64,000 bases of DNA. Origin: JAVVHH01 sp963835135 (GTDB lineage Bacteria > Pseudomonadota > Alphaproteobacteria > Acetobacterales > Acetobacteraceae). The stretch is from the NCBI GenBank assembly GCA_963835135.1, contig CAWIEF010000003.1, forward strand, positions 1-64,000, written 5' to 3'. Below, in pieces: positions 35,498-44,284 of the stretch. Position 1 is the stretch's first letter. Each line of letters opens with the position of its first letter. The notes under the pieces are model-generated. The model ran no database searches. It saw only the letters and a program-made list of their open reading frames with translations, and was not told the DNA's origin. A program made the translations under genes and the position numbers.

Positions 35498-36928
35498 TCA
35501 GCGCGGTGCCGGCGCAGCAGTCGGGAGGGACGCCGGTCGTTGCCGCAGTAGGAGCGCCACCGGGAGGAAACCGAGGGCCGTGACCGCCGCCATGACCCAC
35601 CATCCCCGGTCGAAGGCGGCCAGGCGCGCGGCTGGGTCTTGCGGCGAGCCCACGATCGCGACGAACAGGGCAACCCCCACCGCCAGGGCGGCTTGGCGGA
35701 CCATGTTGATCACGCCCGAGCCTGTGCTGAGCAACGACGCCGGCAACGCGGAGGTCCCCACGCCCATCAACGTCGGGAATGTCAGGCCCACCCCGATCCC
35801 CAGCATGGCCATGCCTTCCACCAGGACGAGGCCGTCCGCCTCCAGGCCGAGGCGCAGCGCATACAAGACAAGGCCGGCCACAAAGAAGCAGATGCCGGCC
35901 GACAGGACCGGCGCCGGCCCGAACCGCCGCAGCAGCCGGCCGCTGAACAGGAGCGAGGTCAACGGCACGAGCAGCGGGCCCGGCATGATCGCTAAGCCCG
36001 TCTGCAGCGCCGACCAGTGCCAGGCGTCCTGCGCCCACAGCGCCACCGACAGCAGCATGCCGCCGAACGCCACCGAATACGGCGCCATGACCAGGGTTGC
36101 CCCGGTAAAACGGCCGATGCGGAACAGCGCCAAGTCGATGAACGGATTTGAGCTGCGACGGCACTGCAGGACGAACAGCAGCAAGGAGACCACGGCGACC
36201 AGCACGCTGGCGACGGTCGCACCTGAGAACCAGCCCCAATCGTTGATCTTCACGATCGCCAGCACCAGCCCGGCGATGCCGATCGTGACCAGCAGCGCCG
36301 CCCACGCATTGGGACGGGGCGCTTCGTGCCCAGGAACCCGGGGGAGGTTCCGGTAGCCGATCGCCAAGGTGAGCAGTCCAATCGGGACGTTGACCATGAA
36401 GATCCAACGCCAGCTGAACGGCACCAGCAGGCCACCGATCAGCGGGCCGAGTGCCGCGGCGAACCCGCCCAGCGCGGTCCAGGTCCGCACCGCGCCGGCC
36501 CGCCGGTCAGGGGGGAACGATGCGAGCAGCAGTCCCAGTGAGGTCGGCGTCATGAGTGCGGCCCCGGCCGCCTGCACCACCCGGAACGCAACCAGCATGG
36601 CCACGGTCTGCGCGGCGCCGCACGCGGCCGATGCTAGCGTGAACAGGCCGACGCCACACAGGAAGCTCGTGTCGCGCCGGTGCCGCTCGGCCAGGCGGCC
36701 GAAGAACACCAGCAACGCTGCATAGGCGATGGCGTAGGCGTTCAGCACCCACGACATCTCCTCCAGCGCAACGCCGCCGAAGCTGCGCGCCATGTCGGGA
36801 AGTGCGACATTAACGATGAACAGGTCCAGGTTCGCCAGGCAGATCGCGACGGAGACGATCGCCAGCACTCCGTTTGGAGAGGCGGTCCGACCGGTGGGGC
36901 GAGGCGGCTTGTCCTTCATATCGAACAT
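35498..36928 (-). CDS. MFS transporter, DHA2/EmrB-QacA type drug exporter
   Basis: About 476 residues, consistent with 14 membrane helices. NVALPDMARSF, LNAYAIAYAALLVFFGRLAERHRRDTSFL (motif A region), FRVVQAAGAALMTPTSLGLLL (motif C-like region), and FSWRWIFMVNVPIGLLTLAIGYRNL are DHA2 hallmarks. It probably expels a toxic compound using proton motive force. Start ATG 36928, with ATG 36919 as alternative. It lies 31 bp after the Rrf2 regulator on the same strand, so the pair is likely one operon under Rrf2 control. Confidence 0.9.
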   Translation of the reverse strand: MFDMKDKPPRPTGRTASPNGVLAIVSVAICLANLDLFIVNVALPDMARSFGGVALEEMSWVLNAYAIAYAALLVFFGRLAERHRRDTSFLCGVGLFTLASAACGAAQTVAMLVAFRVVQAAGAALMTPTSLGLLLASFPPDRRAGAVRTWTALGGFAAALGPLIGGLLVPFSWRWIFMVNVPIGLLTLAIGYRNLPRVPGHEAPRPNAWAALLVTIGIAGLVLAIVKINDWGWFSGATVASVLVAVVSLLLFVLQCRRSSNPFIDLALFRIGRFTGATLVMAPYSVAFGGMLLSVALWAQDAWHWSALQTGLAIMPGPLLVPLTSLLFSGRLLRRFGPAPVLSAGICFFVAGLVLYALRLGLEADGLVLVEGMAMLGIGVGLTFPTLMGVGTSALPASLLSTGSGVINMVRQAALAVGVALFVAIVGSPQDPAARLAAFDRGWWVMAAVTALGFLPVALLLRQRPASLPTAAPAPR

Positions 36929-36959
36929 ACCCTGTATTGTTCTGTTTGACGGCCGGCGG

Positions 36960-37370
36960 CTAGCGCACGGTCCTTGCGAGATCGCCGATCGTCGTCCGTC
37001 CAAGCACGTCCTTGACGGCCTGGCCCGCCGAAGCGAACAGCGGCCCCAGCACCTGCGGCATCGCCTGGTTCACGGGGCATTTTGGGCTACCGCCGCCGCG
37101 CAGCGCGAACACCTCACCTCCGGCCTCGACGGCCGAATGCACTTGCTCGAGCGTGATCGTGTCGGGCGGCACGGCGAAGCCGACGCCGCCATCGCGGCCG
37201 GGCTGGAGCGCCACGAGGCCGGCACGCTCAAGCAGCTTCAACATCCGGCGCACCACGACGGGATTGGTCTGCAGGCTTTTCGCGATCGCCAGCGACGTCG
37301 TGCGGTCCCCGAGATACGTCATGACGCAAAGGATTTGCGCCGCACTCGCCAGCTTGCTGTTTGCCGCCAT
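36960..37370 (-). CDS. Rrf2 family transcriptional regulator
   Basis: 136 residues. Winged helix at the N-terminus: ASAAQILCVMTYL, SLAIAKSLQTNPVVVRRMLKLLERAGLV, RDGGVGFAVPPDTITLEQVHSAVE. Only two Cys are present (one in ILCV, one in PKCPVNQAM), not the three-Cys cluster site of IscR, so it is more like the YwnA group that senses something other than an Fe-S cluster. A palindrome sits directly upstream of its ATG. Likely represses itself and the downstream MFS exporter (inference). Confidence 0.88.
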   Translation of the reverse strand: MAANSKLASAAQILCVMTYLGDRTTSLAIAKSLQTNPVVVRRMLKLLERAGLVALQPGRDGGVGFAVPPDTITLEQVHSAVEAGGEVFALRGGGSPKCPVNQAMPQVLGPLFASAGQAVKDVLGRTTIGDLARTVR

Positions 37371-37378
37371 AATAGAAC

Positions 37379-37391
37379 CATAACGGTTATG
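37379..37391. promoter_or_regulatory. Palindromic operator candidate upstream of the Rrf2 gene
   Basis: CATAAC-G-GTTATG, 8 bp upstream of the Rrf2 start codon, is a perfect 6-bp inverted repeat around one base and is AT-rich against its surroundings. Position and symmetry suit autoregulation by the Rrf2 dimer. Confidence 0.5.
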
Positions 37392-37445
37392 TTTACTTCC
37401 GTCAACGCTCCGCCTCGACGACCGGCCCGCGGCCCGGGCACGATG

Positions 37446-38228
37446 TCAGAGCGGGTGCTTTTTTTCCTGATGCACCGCCAGCGATCCGATTGAGTTCCCG
37501 CCATCGACCGCGATCGACGTGCCAGTCACGTATGACGCGGCGTCCGAGCACAGATAGAGGACCGCGCCCGCCGCATCGCCCGGGTTCGAGGCGCGTCCCA
37601 GCGGGATACCCGCCGTCGTCTGTTCCACGTGGGCGGCGGTCAGGGGGCTTGCGGTGCTGCCGGCCGCAAAGCCGGGCTCGACGGCGTTGACCCTGATGCC
37701 GAACTCGGCCAGCTCGAGCGCGAACCCCTTCGTCAGCCGGTCGAGCGCCGTCTTGGACAGGCAATAGGGCACCACGGACCGACGCATCTTGCGCGCCGCG
37801 CCCGACGAGATGTTCACGATGCAGCCCGGGCGCCGTGCAGCGATCATCTGCTTGGCGATCAACTGCGTCAGCAGGAACGGCGCGCGCACGTTGACGTCCA
37901 TGATGCGGTCCCATTCGGAGACGTCGATGTCGAGCAGGAAGCCGCTCGGATAGACGCCGGCATTGTTGATGAGGATGTCGGCCGAGCCCCACCGCTCGCC
38001 CACGCTCGCCACCAGCCCGGCCAACGCCACATGGTCGGTGATGTCGGCCGCATGGACGAAGCTGCCATCGGCTGCACCGGCGCTGGCCAGTCGGTCCGCA
38101 AGCCCGCGGGGCTCGCGATCGGTCAGGCAGAGCCTGGCGCCAGCACGCGCGAACGCGTCAGCGATCCACGTGCCATAGATGCCGAGCGCACCGGTGATGA
38201 CGACGCGACGTCCAGCGAACTCACTCAT
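37446..38228 (-). CDS. SDR family oxidoreductase
   Basis: Classical short-chain dehydrogenase of 260 residues: VVITGALGIYGTWIADAFARAG (NAD(P) site), ADILINNAGVYPSGF (NNAG), IVNISSGAARK (catalytic Ser), VPYCLSKTALDRL (YxxxK), RVNAVEPGF and YVTGTSIAVDGGNSIG. ATG 38228 has GGAGG about nine bases upstream. It is the last gene after the peptide-type ABC transporter, 31 bp from its ATPase, and may act on the imported compound. Substrate unknown. Confidence 0.9.
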   Translation of the reverse strand: MSEFAGRRVVITGALGIYGTWIADAFARAGARLCLTDREPRGLADRLASAGAADGSFVHAADITDHVALAGLVASVGERWGSADILINNAGVYPSGFLLDIDVSEWDRIMDVNVRAPFLLTQLIAKQMIAARRPGCIVNISSGAARKMRRSVVPYCLSKTALDRLTKGFALELAEFGIRVNAVEPGFAAGSTASPLTAAHVEQTTAGIPLGRASNPGDAAGAVLYLCSDAASYVTGTSIAVDGGNSIGSLAVHQEKKHPL

Positions 38229-38259
38229 TGCAGAGACCTCCAAGGATGCGTCCCCGCCA

Positions 38260-39222
38260 TCAGGGTGAGACTGCTTCGGCGAAGTGGCACGCAACGACGG
38301 ATACGCCGACCTGGCGCCAGGCCGGTTCATCGGCGGCGCAAACCGGCTGCGCCATCGGGCAGCGTGTATGAAACCGGCAGCCCGGTGGCGGGTTGGCCGG
38401 GCTCGGGATCTCCCCGATCAGCGGGACCAGCGGCTTGGCGCGCTGGCGGACCGGGTCCGGCTCGGGCACGGCGAGCAACAGCGCTCGGGTGTAGGGGTGC
38501 CGCGGCGAGGCGAACAGCGCATCGCGCGGCGCCAGCTCGGCCAGCCGGCCCAGATACATCACCGCGACCCGGTCGCACACGTGCCGCACCACCGCGAGAT
38601 CGTGCGAGACGAACAGGGTGGCCATGGCATGGTGGCGCTGCAGCGCCACCAGTAGATTGAGGATCTGCGCCCGCACGCTCACGTCCAGCGCGCTGACCGG
38701 CTCGTCGCAGACCAGCAGCGCAGGGCGCAGCGCCAACGCACGGGCGATGACGATGCGCTGCCGCTGCCCGCCACTGAACTGGTGCGGGTAGCGCGCCGCG
38801 TGGTCCGGAGGCAGCCCGACCTCGGCCAGCAGCGCGCCGACCTGCTCGCGCAACGCCCGGCCCTTGGCCAGGCCGCGCACCAGCAACGGCTCGCCGACCG
38901 CCTCGCCGACCGTCATGCGGGGGTTGAGCGCGGTCGCCGGGTCCTGGAACACCATCTGCATGCGCGCCCGAGCCCGGTGCAGCGTGCCCCGGCTAGCGCC
39001 GACGATCTCGGTGCCATCGACGACGATCGAGCCTCGCGTTGCCTGCTGCAGGCCGACCACCGCCTTGGCGATCGTCGATTTGCCGCAGCCGGATTCCCCG
39101 ACCAGGCCCAGCGTTTCGCCCGGCTGCACGTGCAACGACACACCGTCCACAGCTCGCACCGGCGGGCCCGTGCGGGCCGGGTAGTGGACCGCGAGGTCGG
39201 TCAGGCTCAGCGCCGCGGTCAT
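38260..39222 (-). CDS. ABC transporter ATP-binding protein, DppF/OppF type
   Basis: Second ATPase of a peptide/opine/nickel-type importer. Walker A GLVGESGCGKSTIAKAV, Q-loop MVFQDPATALNPRMTV, signature FSGGQRQRIVIARAL, Walker B LLVCDEPVSALDV, and the family-specific C-terminal Cys region GCRFHTRCPMAQPVCAADEP that may hold an Fe-S cluster in relatives. ATG 39222 overlaps the DppD stop (ATGA). Part of the five-gene operon 43407 to 38260. Confidence 0.93.
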   Translation of the reverse strand: MTAALSLTDLAVHYPARTGPPVRAVDGVSLHVQPGETLGLVGESGCGKSTIAKAVVGLQQATRGSIVVDGTEIVGASRGTLHRARARMQMVFQDPATALNPRMTVGEAVGEPLLVRGLAKGRALREQVGALLAEVGLPPDHAARYPHQFSGGQRQRIVIARALALRPALLVCDEPVSALDVSVRAQILNLLVALQRHHAMATLFVSHDLAVVRHVCDRVAVMYLGRLAELAPRDALFASPRHPYTRALLLAVPEPDPVRQRAKPLVPLIGEIPSPANPPPGCRFHTRCPMAQPVCAADEPAWRQVGVSVVACHFAEAVSP

Positions 39223-40184
39223 GCCGCCAACGACCGGACGCGGTCGGCATGCCAGCATGCCGACCGCTGGCCGCCGCCACGCTCCGCGAGCGGCGGTCGC
39301 GCGACGCGGCACTGGTCGGTCACCAACGGACAGCGATCGGCGAAGCGGCAGGCCGGGCTGAAATGCTGCGGCAGCGGAACCTGGCCGGCGATGACGGCGA
39401 GGTCGGATTTCGGCACGTCGGTCAGGCGGGGCAGGGCGGCCAGCAGAAGCGCGGTGTAGGGATGGCCAGGCGTCGAAAAGATCTGGTCGACCGTCCCGGT
39501 TTCGGCGATCCGCCCGGCATACATCACCGCGACCCGGTCGGCGATGTCGGCGACCACGCCCATGTCGTGCGTGATCAGCAGGATCGCTGTGCCGCGGTCG
39601 GCGGCCAGGCGGCGCAGCAATTGGAGGATTTGCGCCTGGATGGTGACGTCCAACGCGGTGGTCGGCTCGTCGGCGATCAGCACGGCGGGGCGGGCGATGA
39701 GGGCCGTGGCGATCATGACGCGCTGGGCCATGCCGCCGGAGAGCTCGAACGGGTATTGGCTGATGCGGCGCGCCGGGTCGCTGATGCCGACCTCGGTCAG
39801 CATGGCCAGCACCGCGTCGCGCGCCGCCCGCCCCCGCAGGCCGGTCGCTTCGGCAACCTGGGCGCCGACGGTCGAGAGCGGGTCGAGCGCGGCCTGTGGC
39901 TCCTGGAAGATCATGGAGATGCGGCGTCCGCGCAGGCGGCGGGCCGCGGCTTCCGTCATGGCGTAGAGGTCGGCGCCGTCGACCATGATCCGCCCGCGCC
40001 GCATCTCGACCGCGCTAGGGAGCAGCCGGATCGTCGCCTGTGCGGTGAGCGACTTGCCGCAGCCGGACTCGCCGACCAGCGCCAGCACTTCCCCGGGCTG
40101 GACGGCAAAGCCGATGCCGTCGACCATCGGCGCGCCGCCGATGTTCAGCACCAGGTCTTCGACGTCGAGCGCCGGGTGGCTCAC
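39219..40184 (-). CDS. ABC transporter ATP-binding protein, DppD/OppD type
   Basis: First ATPase of the peptide-type importer, about 321 residues. Walker A ALVGESGCGKSLTAQATI, Q-loop MIFQEPQAALDPLSTV, signature LSGGMAQRVMIATAL, Walker B VLIADEPTTALDV, H-loop ITHDMGVVADIADRVAVMYAG, C-terminal CRFADRCPLVTDQC. GTG 40184 overlaps the DppC stop (GTGA); the longer frame upstream is a shadow of the permease gene. Confidence 0.92.
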   Translation of the reverse strand: MSHPALDVEDLVLNIGGAPMVDGIGFAVQPGEVLALVGESGCGKSLTAQATIRLLPSAVEMRRGRIMVDGADLYAMTEAAARRLRGRRISMIFQEPQAALDPLSTVGAQVAEATGLRGRAARDAVLAMLTEVGISDPARRISQYPFELSGGMAQRVMIATALIARPAVLIADEPTTALDVTIQAQILQLLRRLAADRGTAILLITHDMGVVADIADRVAVMYAGRIAETGTVDQIFSTPGHPYTALLLAALPRLTDVPKSDLAVIAGQVPLPQHFSPACRFADRCPLVTDQCRVARPPLAERGGGQRSACWHADRVRSLAA

Positions 40185-41005
40185 CGCCGGGCCGATCGCG
40201 GATCGAGCTGGTCGCGCAGTGCGTCCCCGAGCAAGTTGACGCACACGACGGTCGCGAACAGCCCGATGCCGGGGAACACCGTCAGCCACCAGGCGCGTTC
40301 GACGTATTGCCGGCCGGCGCTGAGGATCGAGCCCCAGGACGGCGCCGGCGGCTGGATTCCGAGCCCGAGGAAGGACAGCCCGGCCTCGAACAGGATCATC
40401 AGGCCGAACTCGCTGGTCGCCACCACCAGGATCGGCCCGGCGATATTCGGCAGTACGTGCCGGCGCAATAGCCGGACCGGGCCGGTGCCGGCCATTTCGC
40501 TCGCCTGGATGAACGGCATGGACGCGACCTGCAGCGTCGACGCGTAGGCGACGCGCGTGTAGCGCGGCCACCGCGTCAGCCCGAGCACCAGCACCAGGTC
40601 GAGGAACCCCGGCCCGATCACCGCCACCGTGAGTACCGCCAGCAGGATCGCGGGGATCGACAGCATCGTATCGACCAGCCGCATGATGATCGTCGCAGTC
40701 CAGCCGCGGAACCAGCCCGCCGCGAGACCGAGGCTCACCCCAACGGCCAGCGACACCGCGACCGAGAGGATCGCGACCGCGAACGAGGCGCGGGCGCCAT
40801 ACAGGATGCGCGACAGCAGGTCGCGGCCGAGATCGTCGGTGCCGAGCGCGAACAGGCCCTGGCGCGGATCGAGCGTGCCGGGCGGCTTCAGGCGGAGCAG
40901 CAGCGATTGCCGCAGCGGATCGTGCGGCACGAGCCAGGGCGCCAGCAGCGCTGCCACTGCGAACCCCACCAACAGTGCGGCCAGGACCAGCGGCAGGCGC
41001 CTCAT
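40181..41005 (-). CDS. ABC transporter permease, DppC/OppC type
   Basis: Inner-membrane channel subunit, 274 residues with about six helices (LPLVLAALLVGFAVAALLAPWLV at the N-terminus). LGTDDLGRDLLSRILYGARASFAVAI is the typical DppC block, and EMAGTGPVRLLRRHVLPNIAGPILV carries the EAA-type loop that contacts the ATPases. ATG 41005 overlaps the DppB stop. Confidence 0.92.
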   Translation of the reverse strand: MRRLPLVLAALLVGFAVAALLAPWLVPHDPLRQSLLLRLKPPGTLDPRQGLFALGTDDLGRDLLSRILYGARASFAVAILSVAVSLAVGVSLGLAAGWFRGWTATIIMRLVDTMLSIPAILLAVLTVAVIGPGFLDLVLVLGLTRWPRYTRVAYASTLQVASMPFIQASEMAGTGPVRLLRRHVLPNIAGPILVVATSEFGLMILFEAGLSFLGLGIQPPAPSWGSILSAGRQYVERAWWLTVFPGIGLFATVVCVNLLGDALRDQLDPRSARR

Positions 41006-41919
41006 GCCGCGCCGCGGATGCGCGGGTCGATCAGGGTGTAGGCCAGGTCGGCCATTAGGTTCAGCGCGATGTAGGTCAGCGAGACGAACAGCACGATCGC
41101 CTGCACGACGAGGAAGTCCCGCGCCTGGATCGACTGCATCGCGAGTTGGCCGATGCCGGGCCAGGCGAACACCGTCTCAACGATCACCGCGCCGGCCAGG
41201 AGGTTGCCGATCTCGAGCGCGACGATGGTGACGACCGGGATCGCGGCATTGCGCAGCACGTGGCGCACGACCGCGCCGCGCATCGACAGTCCGCGCGCAC
41301 GGGCCGCGTTGACGTAGTCGCGCCCGAGTTCGTCCAGCACCGATATCCGCGTCATCCGCGCGAACGTCGACATCGCGACGGCGCCGAGCGCGACGGACGG
41401 CATGATCAGCGACGAGACGCCATCCGCGCCCGAGGTCGGCAACCAGCGCAGCGTCACCCCGAACAGCAGGATCAGCAGGACGCCGGACCAGAACGTCGGC
41501 AAGCTTTGTCCCGCCAGCACGAACGCGGAGAGCAGGCGCTCGATCACGCCGCCGCGCCACACCGCCATGACGATCCCGGCCGGAATACCGATCACCACCG
41601 CCACCGCCAGCGACCCGGCCGCCAACGCCAGCGTATACGGCAGACGCGAGAACAGGATCAGCGACACCGGCAGCCGCTGCACCAGCGATTGACCGAGATC
41701 GCCATGCGCCAACGTACCGAGATATCCCAGGTATTGCAGGTATAGCGGCTGGTCGAAGCCGAGCAAATGCCGCAGTTGCGCGATCTGCTCGGCGCTCGCC
41801 CCTTCCGGCGCCAGCAGCAGCGTCGGGTCGCCCGAGAGATGCATGACGAAGAACACCAGGGTCACGACGCCGAATGTCGCGACCGCCGCTTGCAGCAGGC
41901 GGGACGCCAGGTGCCGCAA
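41002..41919 (-). CDS. ABC transporter permease, DppB/OppB type
   Basis: Partner channel subunit, 305 residues. VTLVFFVMHLSGDPTLLLAPEGAS near the N-terminus, LGYLGTLAHGDLGQSL, and ARARGLSMRGAVVRHVLRNAAIPVVT (EAA loop) are diagnostic; AGAVIVETVFAWPGIGQLAMQSI follows. A TTG start at 41919 lies three bases after the binding-protein stop, with no clear alternative. Confidence 0.9.
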   Translation of the reverse strand: MRHLASRLLQAAVATFGVVTLVFFVMHLSGDPTLLLAPEGASAEQIAQLRHLLGFDQPLYLQYLGYLGTLAHGDLGQSLVQRLPVSLILFSRLPYTLALAAGSLAVAVVIGIPAGIVMAVWRGGVIERLLSAFVLAGQSLPTFWSGVLLILLFGVTLRWLPTSGADGVSSLIMPSVALGAVAMSTFARMTRISVLDELGRDYVNAARARGLSMRGAVVRHVLRNAAIPVVTIVALEIGNLLAGAVIVETVFAWPGIGQLAMQSIQARDFLVVQAIVLFVSLTYIALNLMADLAYTLIDPRIRGAA

Positions 41920-41922
41920 GGG

Positions 41923-43407
41923 CTACTGCCAGCGCATGTCGAAGACGAACATCGCCTCGTTGGCAGTGGGCGTCCATTTCAGATGCGGGCTTGCGCCGTA
42001 GATCGCGACGTCCTGGAACAGGCCGATGCCCGGCACCTCGTCGTGCAGGATCTGGAAGGCGTCGCGGTAATCCTGCTTGCGCTTGGCCTCGTCGAGGGTC
42101 GAGCGTGCCGCGTCGACCAGCGCATCGAACGCCGGGTTGGAGTATTTCGACCAAGCCGAGCCCGTGCGGAACAGCGGGAAGATGACGCCGTCGGCATCCT
42201 GGCAGGCGCAGGACCAGCGGCCTTGGGAGAGCGTGCCGGCGTCCGCGGCCGGACCCTGCCGGCGGCGCAGGAAGCTCGGCTGGTCCATCATGACGATGTC
42301 GACCTTCAACCCGACATCGGCCAGCATCTGCTGCACCGCCTCGTTCAGCCGGCGGTCGTAGACGGGCGAGGTGATGAACTGCACCGCAGCCCCTTCCGCC
42401 CCGGCCTCCTTGACCAGTTTGCGCGCCGCGTCCGGGTCGAACGGCCAGGCCGGCACGTCCGTCGTGTAGCCGAAATTGGCCGGCGTCAGCACTTCCTTGA
42501 CCGGCCGGGCGTAGCCTTGCTGGAGCGCATCGATCAGCGTGTCGCGATCGATCGCCATCGCGATCGCGCGCCGCACGCGGACGTCCGTACCGGGTCCGGC
42601 GACCGCGTTGATGGACAGATACGCCACCCGCTCGGTCGGCATTGTCAGCACCTGCACGCCCCGTTCGTTCTTGAGCGCCTCCGCGTCGTCCGGCGACAAT
42701 CCGCGGACCAGGTCGGCGCGGCCCGCACGCAGGTCGGCCACCCGCGTCGTCACGTCCGGCACCGCGCGGAACACGACGGTCGCGAACGGCGGGGCGCCGC
42801 GCCAGTAGGTCGGCACGGCCTCGAGCGTGGTCGCCACGCCGTGCTGCCACGAGCGGAGCTTGTATGGCCCGCTGCCGACCGGGTGCTGATTGAACCCGGC
42901 ATCACCGAGTTTCTGCACGGCCGCCTTCGGCACGATCGACAGCTTGACCAGTTGCGCCAGCAGGACGGGGTAGGGGGTTTTGGTGTGCAGCGTTACTTGC
43001 GCCGGGCCGGTCACCTCGGCGGCGCTGATCTGGTCGTATTGGCTGAGTTGCGGGCTCTTGAAGGCCGGGTCGATGATCCGGGTGATTGAGAACACCACGT
43101 CGTCCGGCGTCAGCGGCGACCCGTCGTGGAAGCTGATCCCGCTCCGGATGTCGAACACCACCGTCGTGTCGTCGGTGTAGCGCCACGCGGTGGCCACCTG
43201 CGGCACGATCGCCCCGCCGACGTCGCGGGTGACCAGATTGTCGAAGATGTTGCGATAGATCGAGTAGCTGTCGGTATCCCACTGCACCTGCGGGTCCAGC
43301 GTCGCCGCATCGGCCGCCAAATCGATCGTCAAATCCGCCTTCTGGGCCCGCGCGGACCCGATGGCCAGGGCCGTGACGATCAACGCGGCGATCAGGAGAC
43401 GATGCAT
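41923..43407 (-). CDS. Periplasmic substrate-binding protein of peptide/opine-type ABC transporter
   Basis: SBP family 5 protein, about 494 residues. A Sec-type signal peptide (MHRLLIAALIVTALAIGSARA) precedes the mature protein. Family blocks: ATLDPQVQWDTDSYSIYRNIFDNLV, WRYTDDTTVVFDIRSGISFHDGSPLTPDDVVFS, HPVGSGPYKL, VRRAIAMAIDRDTLI, PVKEVLTPANFGYTT. ATG 43407 has AAGG eight bases upstream; ATG 43425 is possible. First gene of the dpp-like operon, divergent from the TetR gene. Ligand unknown; such proteins bind peptides, opines, nickel or glycosides. Confidence 0.9.
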   Translation of the reverse strand: MHRLLIAALIVTALAIGSARAQKADLTIDLAADAATLDPQVQWDTDSYSIYRNIFDNLVTRDVGGAIVPQVATAWRYTDDTTVVFDIRSGISFHDGSPLTPDDVVFSITRIIDPAFKSPQLSQYDQISAAEVTGPAQVTLHTKTPYPVLLAQLVKLSIVPKAAVQKLGDAGFNQHPVGSGPYKLRSWQHGVATTLEAVPTYWRGAPPFATVVFRAVPDVTTRVADLRAGRADLVRGLSPDDAEALKNERGVQVLTMPTERVAYLSINAVAGPGTDVRVRRAIAMAIDRDTLIDALQQGYARPVKEVLTPANFGYTTDVPAWPFDPDAARKLVKEAGAEGAAVQFITSPVYDRRLNEAVQQMLADVGLKVDIVMMDQPSFLRRRQGPAADAGTLSQGRWSCACQDADGVIFPLFRTGSAWSKYSNPAFDALVDAARSTLDEAKRKQDYRDAFQILHDEVPGIGLFQDVAIYGASPHLKWTPTANEAMFVFDMRWQ

Positions 43408-43476
43408 CGAGCGGCCTTGTGACATGCGGGACGATCGTGCGCCGCGGCTGGAGGCGGTGCAACAATGGCGGGTGCC

Positions 43477-43490
43477 CTGCGACGTCGCAG
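43477..43490. promoter_or_regulatory. Perfect 14-bp palindrome between TetR gene and ABC operon
   Basis: CTGCGAC-GTCGCAG reads identically on both strands and lies between the divergent binding-protein and TetR genes. A second perfect palindrome, CCGCTAGCGG, is at 43518-43527, 12 bp before the TetR ATG. Either could be the TetR autoregulatory operator; both are GC-rich, so chance is not excluded. Confidence 0.4.
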
Positions 43491-43539
43491 ATCGCCGTCT
43501 GCTCTTCCGCTCCGGGGCCGCTAGCGGTAGCACCTAGGA

Positions 43540-44253
43540 ATGAGTGCGATCCGTGACGAAACCAGCAGCACGCCGGCGCGGCCACGGAGTCAGCGTCTGG
43601 CGCCGGACGATCGCAAGCGGCAGATCCTGCAAGCAGCGGTGCATTACTTCGCGGAGGTCGGCTTCGACGGCGGAACCCGTGAGTTGGCGCGGCGTCTGCA
43701 AGTCACGCAACCGCTCATCTACCGCTATTTCCCTTCCAAGGAAGATTTGATCCAGGCGGTCTACCAGGAGGTTTATCTGACCCGGTGGCAACCCGACTGG
43801 GAGCGCGCGTTGAGCGATCCGGCGCAACCAGTCCGCGCCCGGTTGATCACCTTCTATCAGCAGTTCACCGAAGCTGTGTTCACGCCGGAATGGATCCGCA
43901 TCTACCTGTTCGCCGGGCTGCGGGGGCTCGAGATGAACCAGTGGTGGATCACCTTCGTCGAGCATCACCTGCTCCGCAAGATGGCCGAGGCGCTCCGGCA
44001 GGCGCACGACTTACCGAGCGTGGACGCGCAGCCGATCGGAGCGCGCGAAATCGAACTGTATTGGTTGTTCCACGGCGGCATATTCTATTACGGCCAGCGG
44101 CGTGAGGTGTATGGACACGTCTCGGACGTGTCGCTCGCCTCGTTCATCGAGACCAGCGTGGACGCCTTGCTGAACGGCGTGCCCAAGACGCTGAAGGTGC
44201 TGCTGGCGGACAAGCCCCGCCGGGTTGACAAGAAGCTTGCCCACGCCAGATGA
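43540..44253 (+). CDS. TetR/AcrR family transcriptional regulator
   Basis: 237 residues. The N-terminal helix-turn-helix spans about 24-70: DRKRQILQAAVHYFAEVGFDGGTRELARRLQVTQPLIYRYFPSKEDLIQAVY. The C-terminal ligand domain is helical and unlike others I recognise (LYWLFHGGIFYYGQ). Start ATG 43540. Its stop codon lies inside one copy of the recurrent palindromic motif upstream of the flavin monooxygenase, and it is divergent from the peptide-type ABC operon. It is the obvious local candidate for controlling the catabolic regulon (inference). Confidence 0.92.
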   Translation: MSAIRDETSSTPARPRSQRLAPDDRKRQILQAAVHYFAEVGFDGGTRELARRLQVTQPLIYRYFPSKEDLIQAVYQEVYLTRWQPDWERALSDPAQPVRARLITFYQQFTEAVFTPEWIRIYLFAGLRGLEMNQWWITFVEHHLLRKMAEALRQAHDLPSVDAQPIGAREIELYWLFHGGIFYYGQRREVYGHVSDVSLASFIETSVDALLNGVPKTLKVLLADKPRRVDKKLAHAR

Positions 44254-44265
44254 TCGTTCGATAAG
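44251..44265. promoter_or_regulatory. Operator candidate, copy 1 of a recurrent motif
   Basis: TGATCGTTCGATAAG, 20 bp upstream of the monooxygenase GTG. It contains the perfect palindrome ATCG-TT-CGAT and matches the TGATCGNNCGATAA consensus shared with 60476-60490 and, with one mismatch, 52847-52861. Confidence 0.6.
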
Positions 44266-44284
44266 TTAGGGTGGAACGGTCCTC

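Noticed and set aside
38228..38330. N-terminal extension of the SDR and a possible dispersed repeat (SLRATSPKQSH)
   Set aside because: The bases are the end of the upstream ATPase gene, whose ending VVACHFAEAVSP is normal for the family; ATG 38228 has a good ribosome-binding site.
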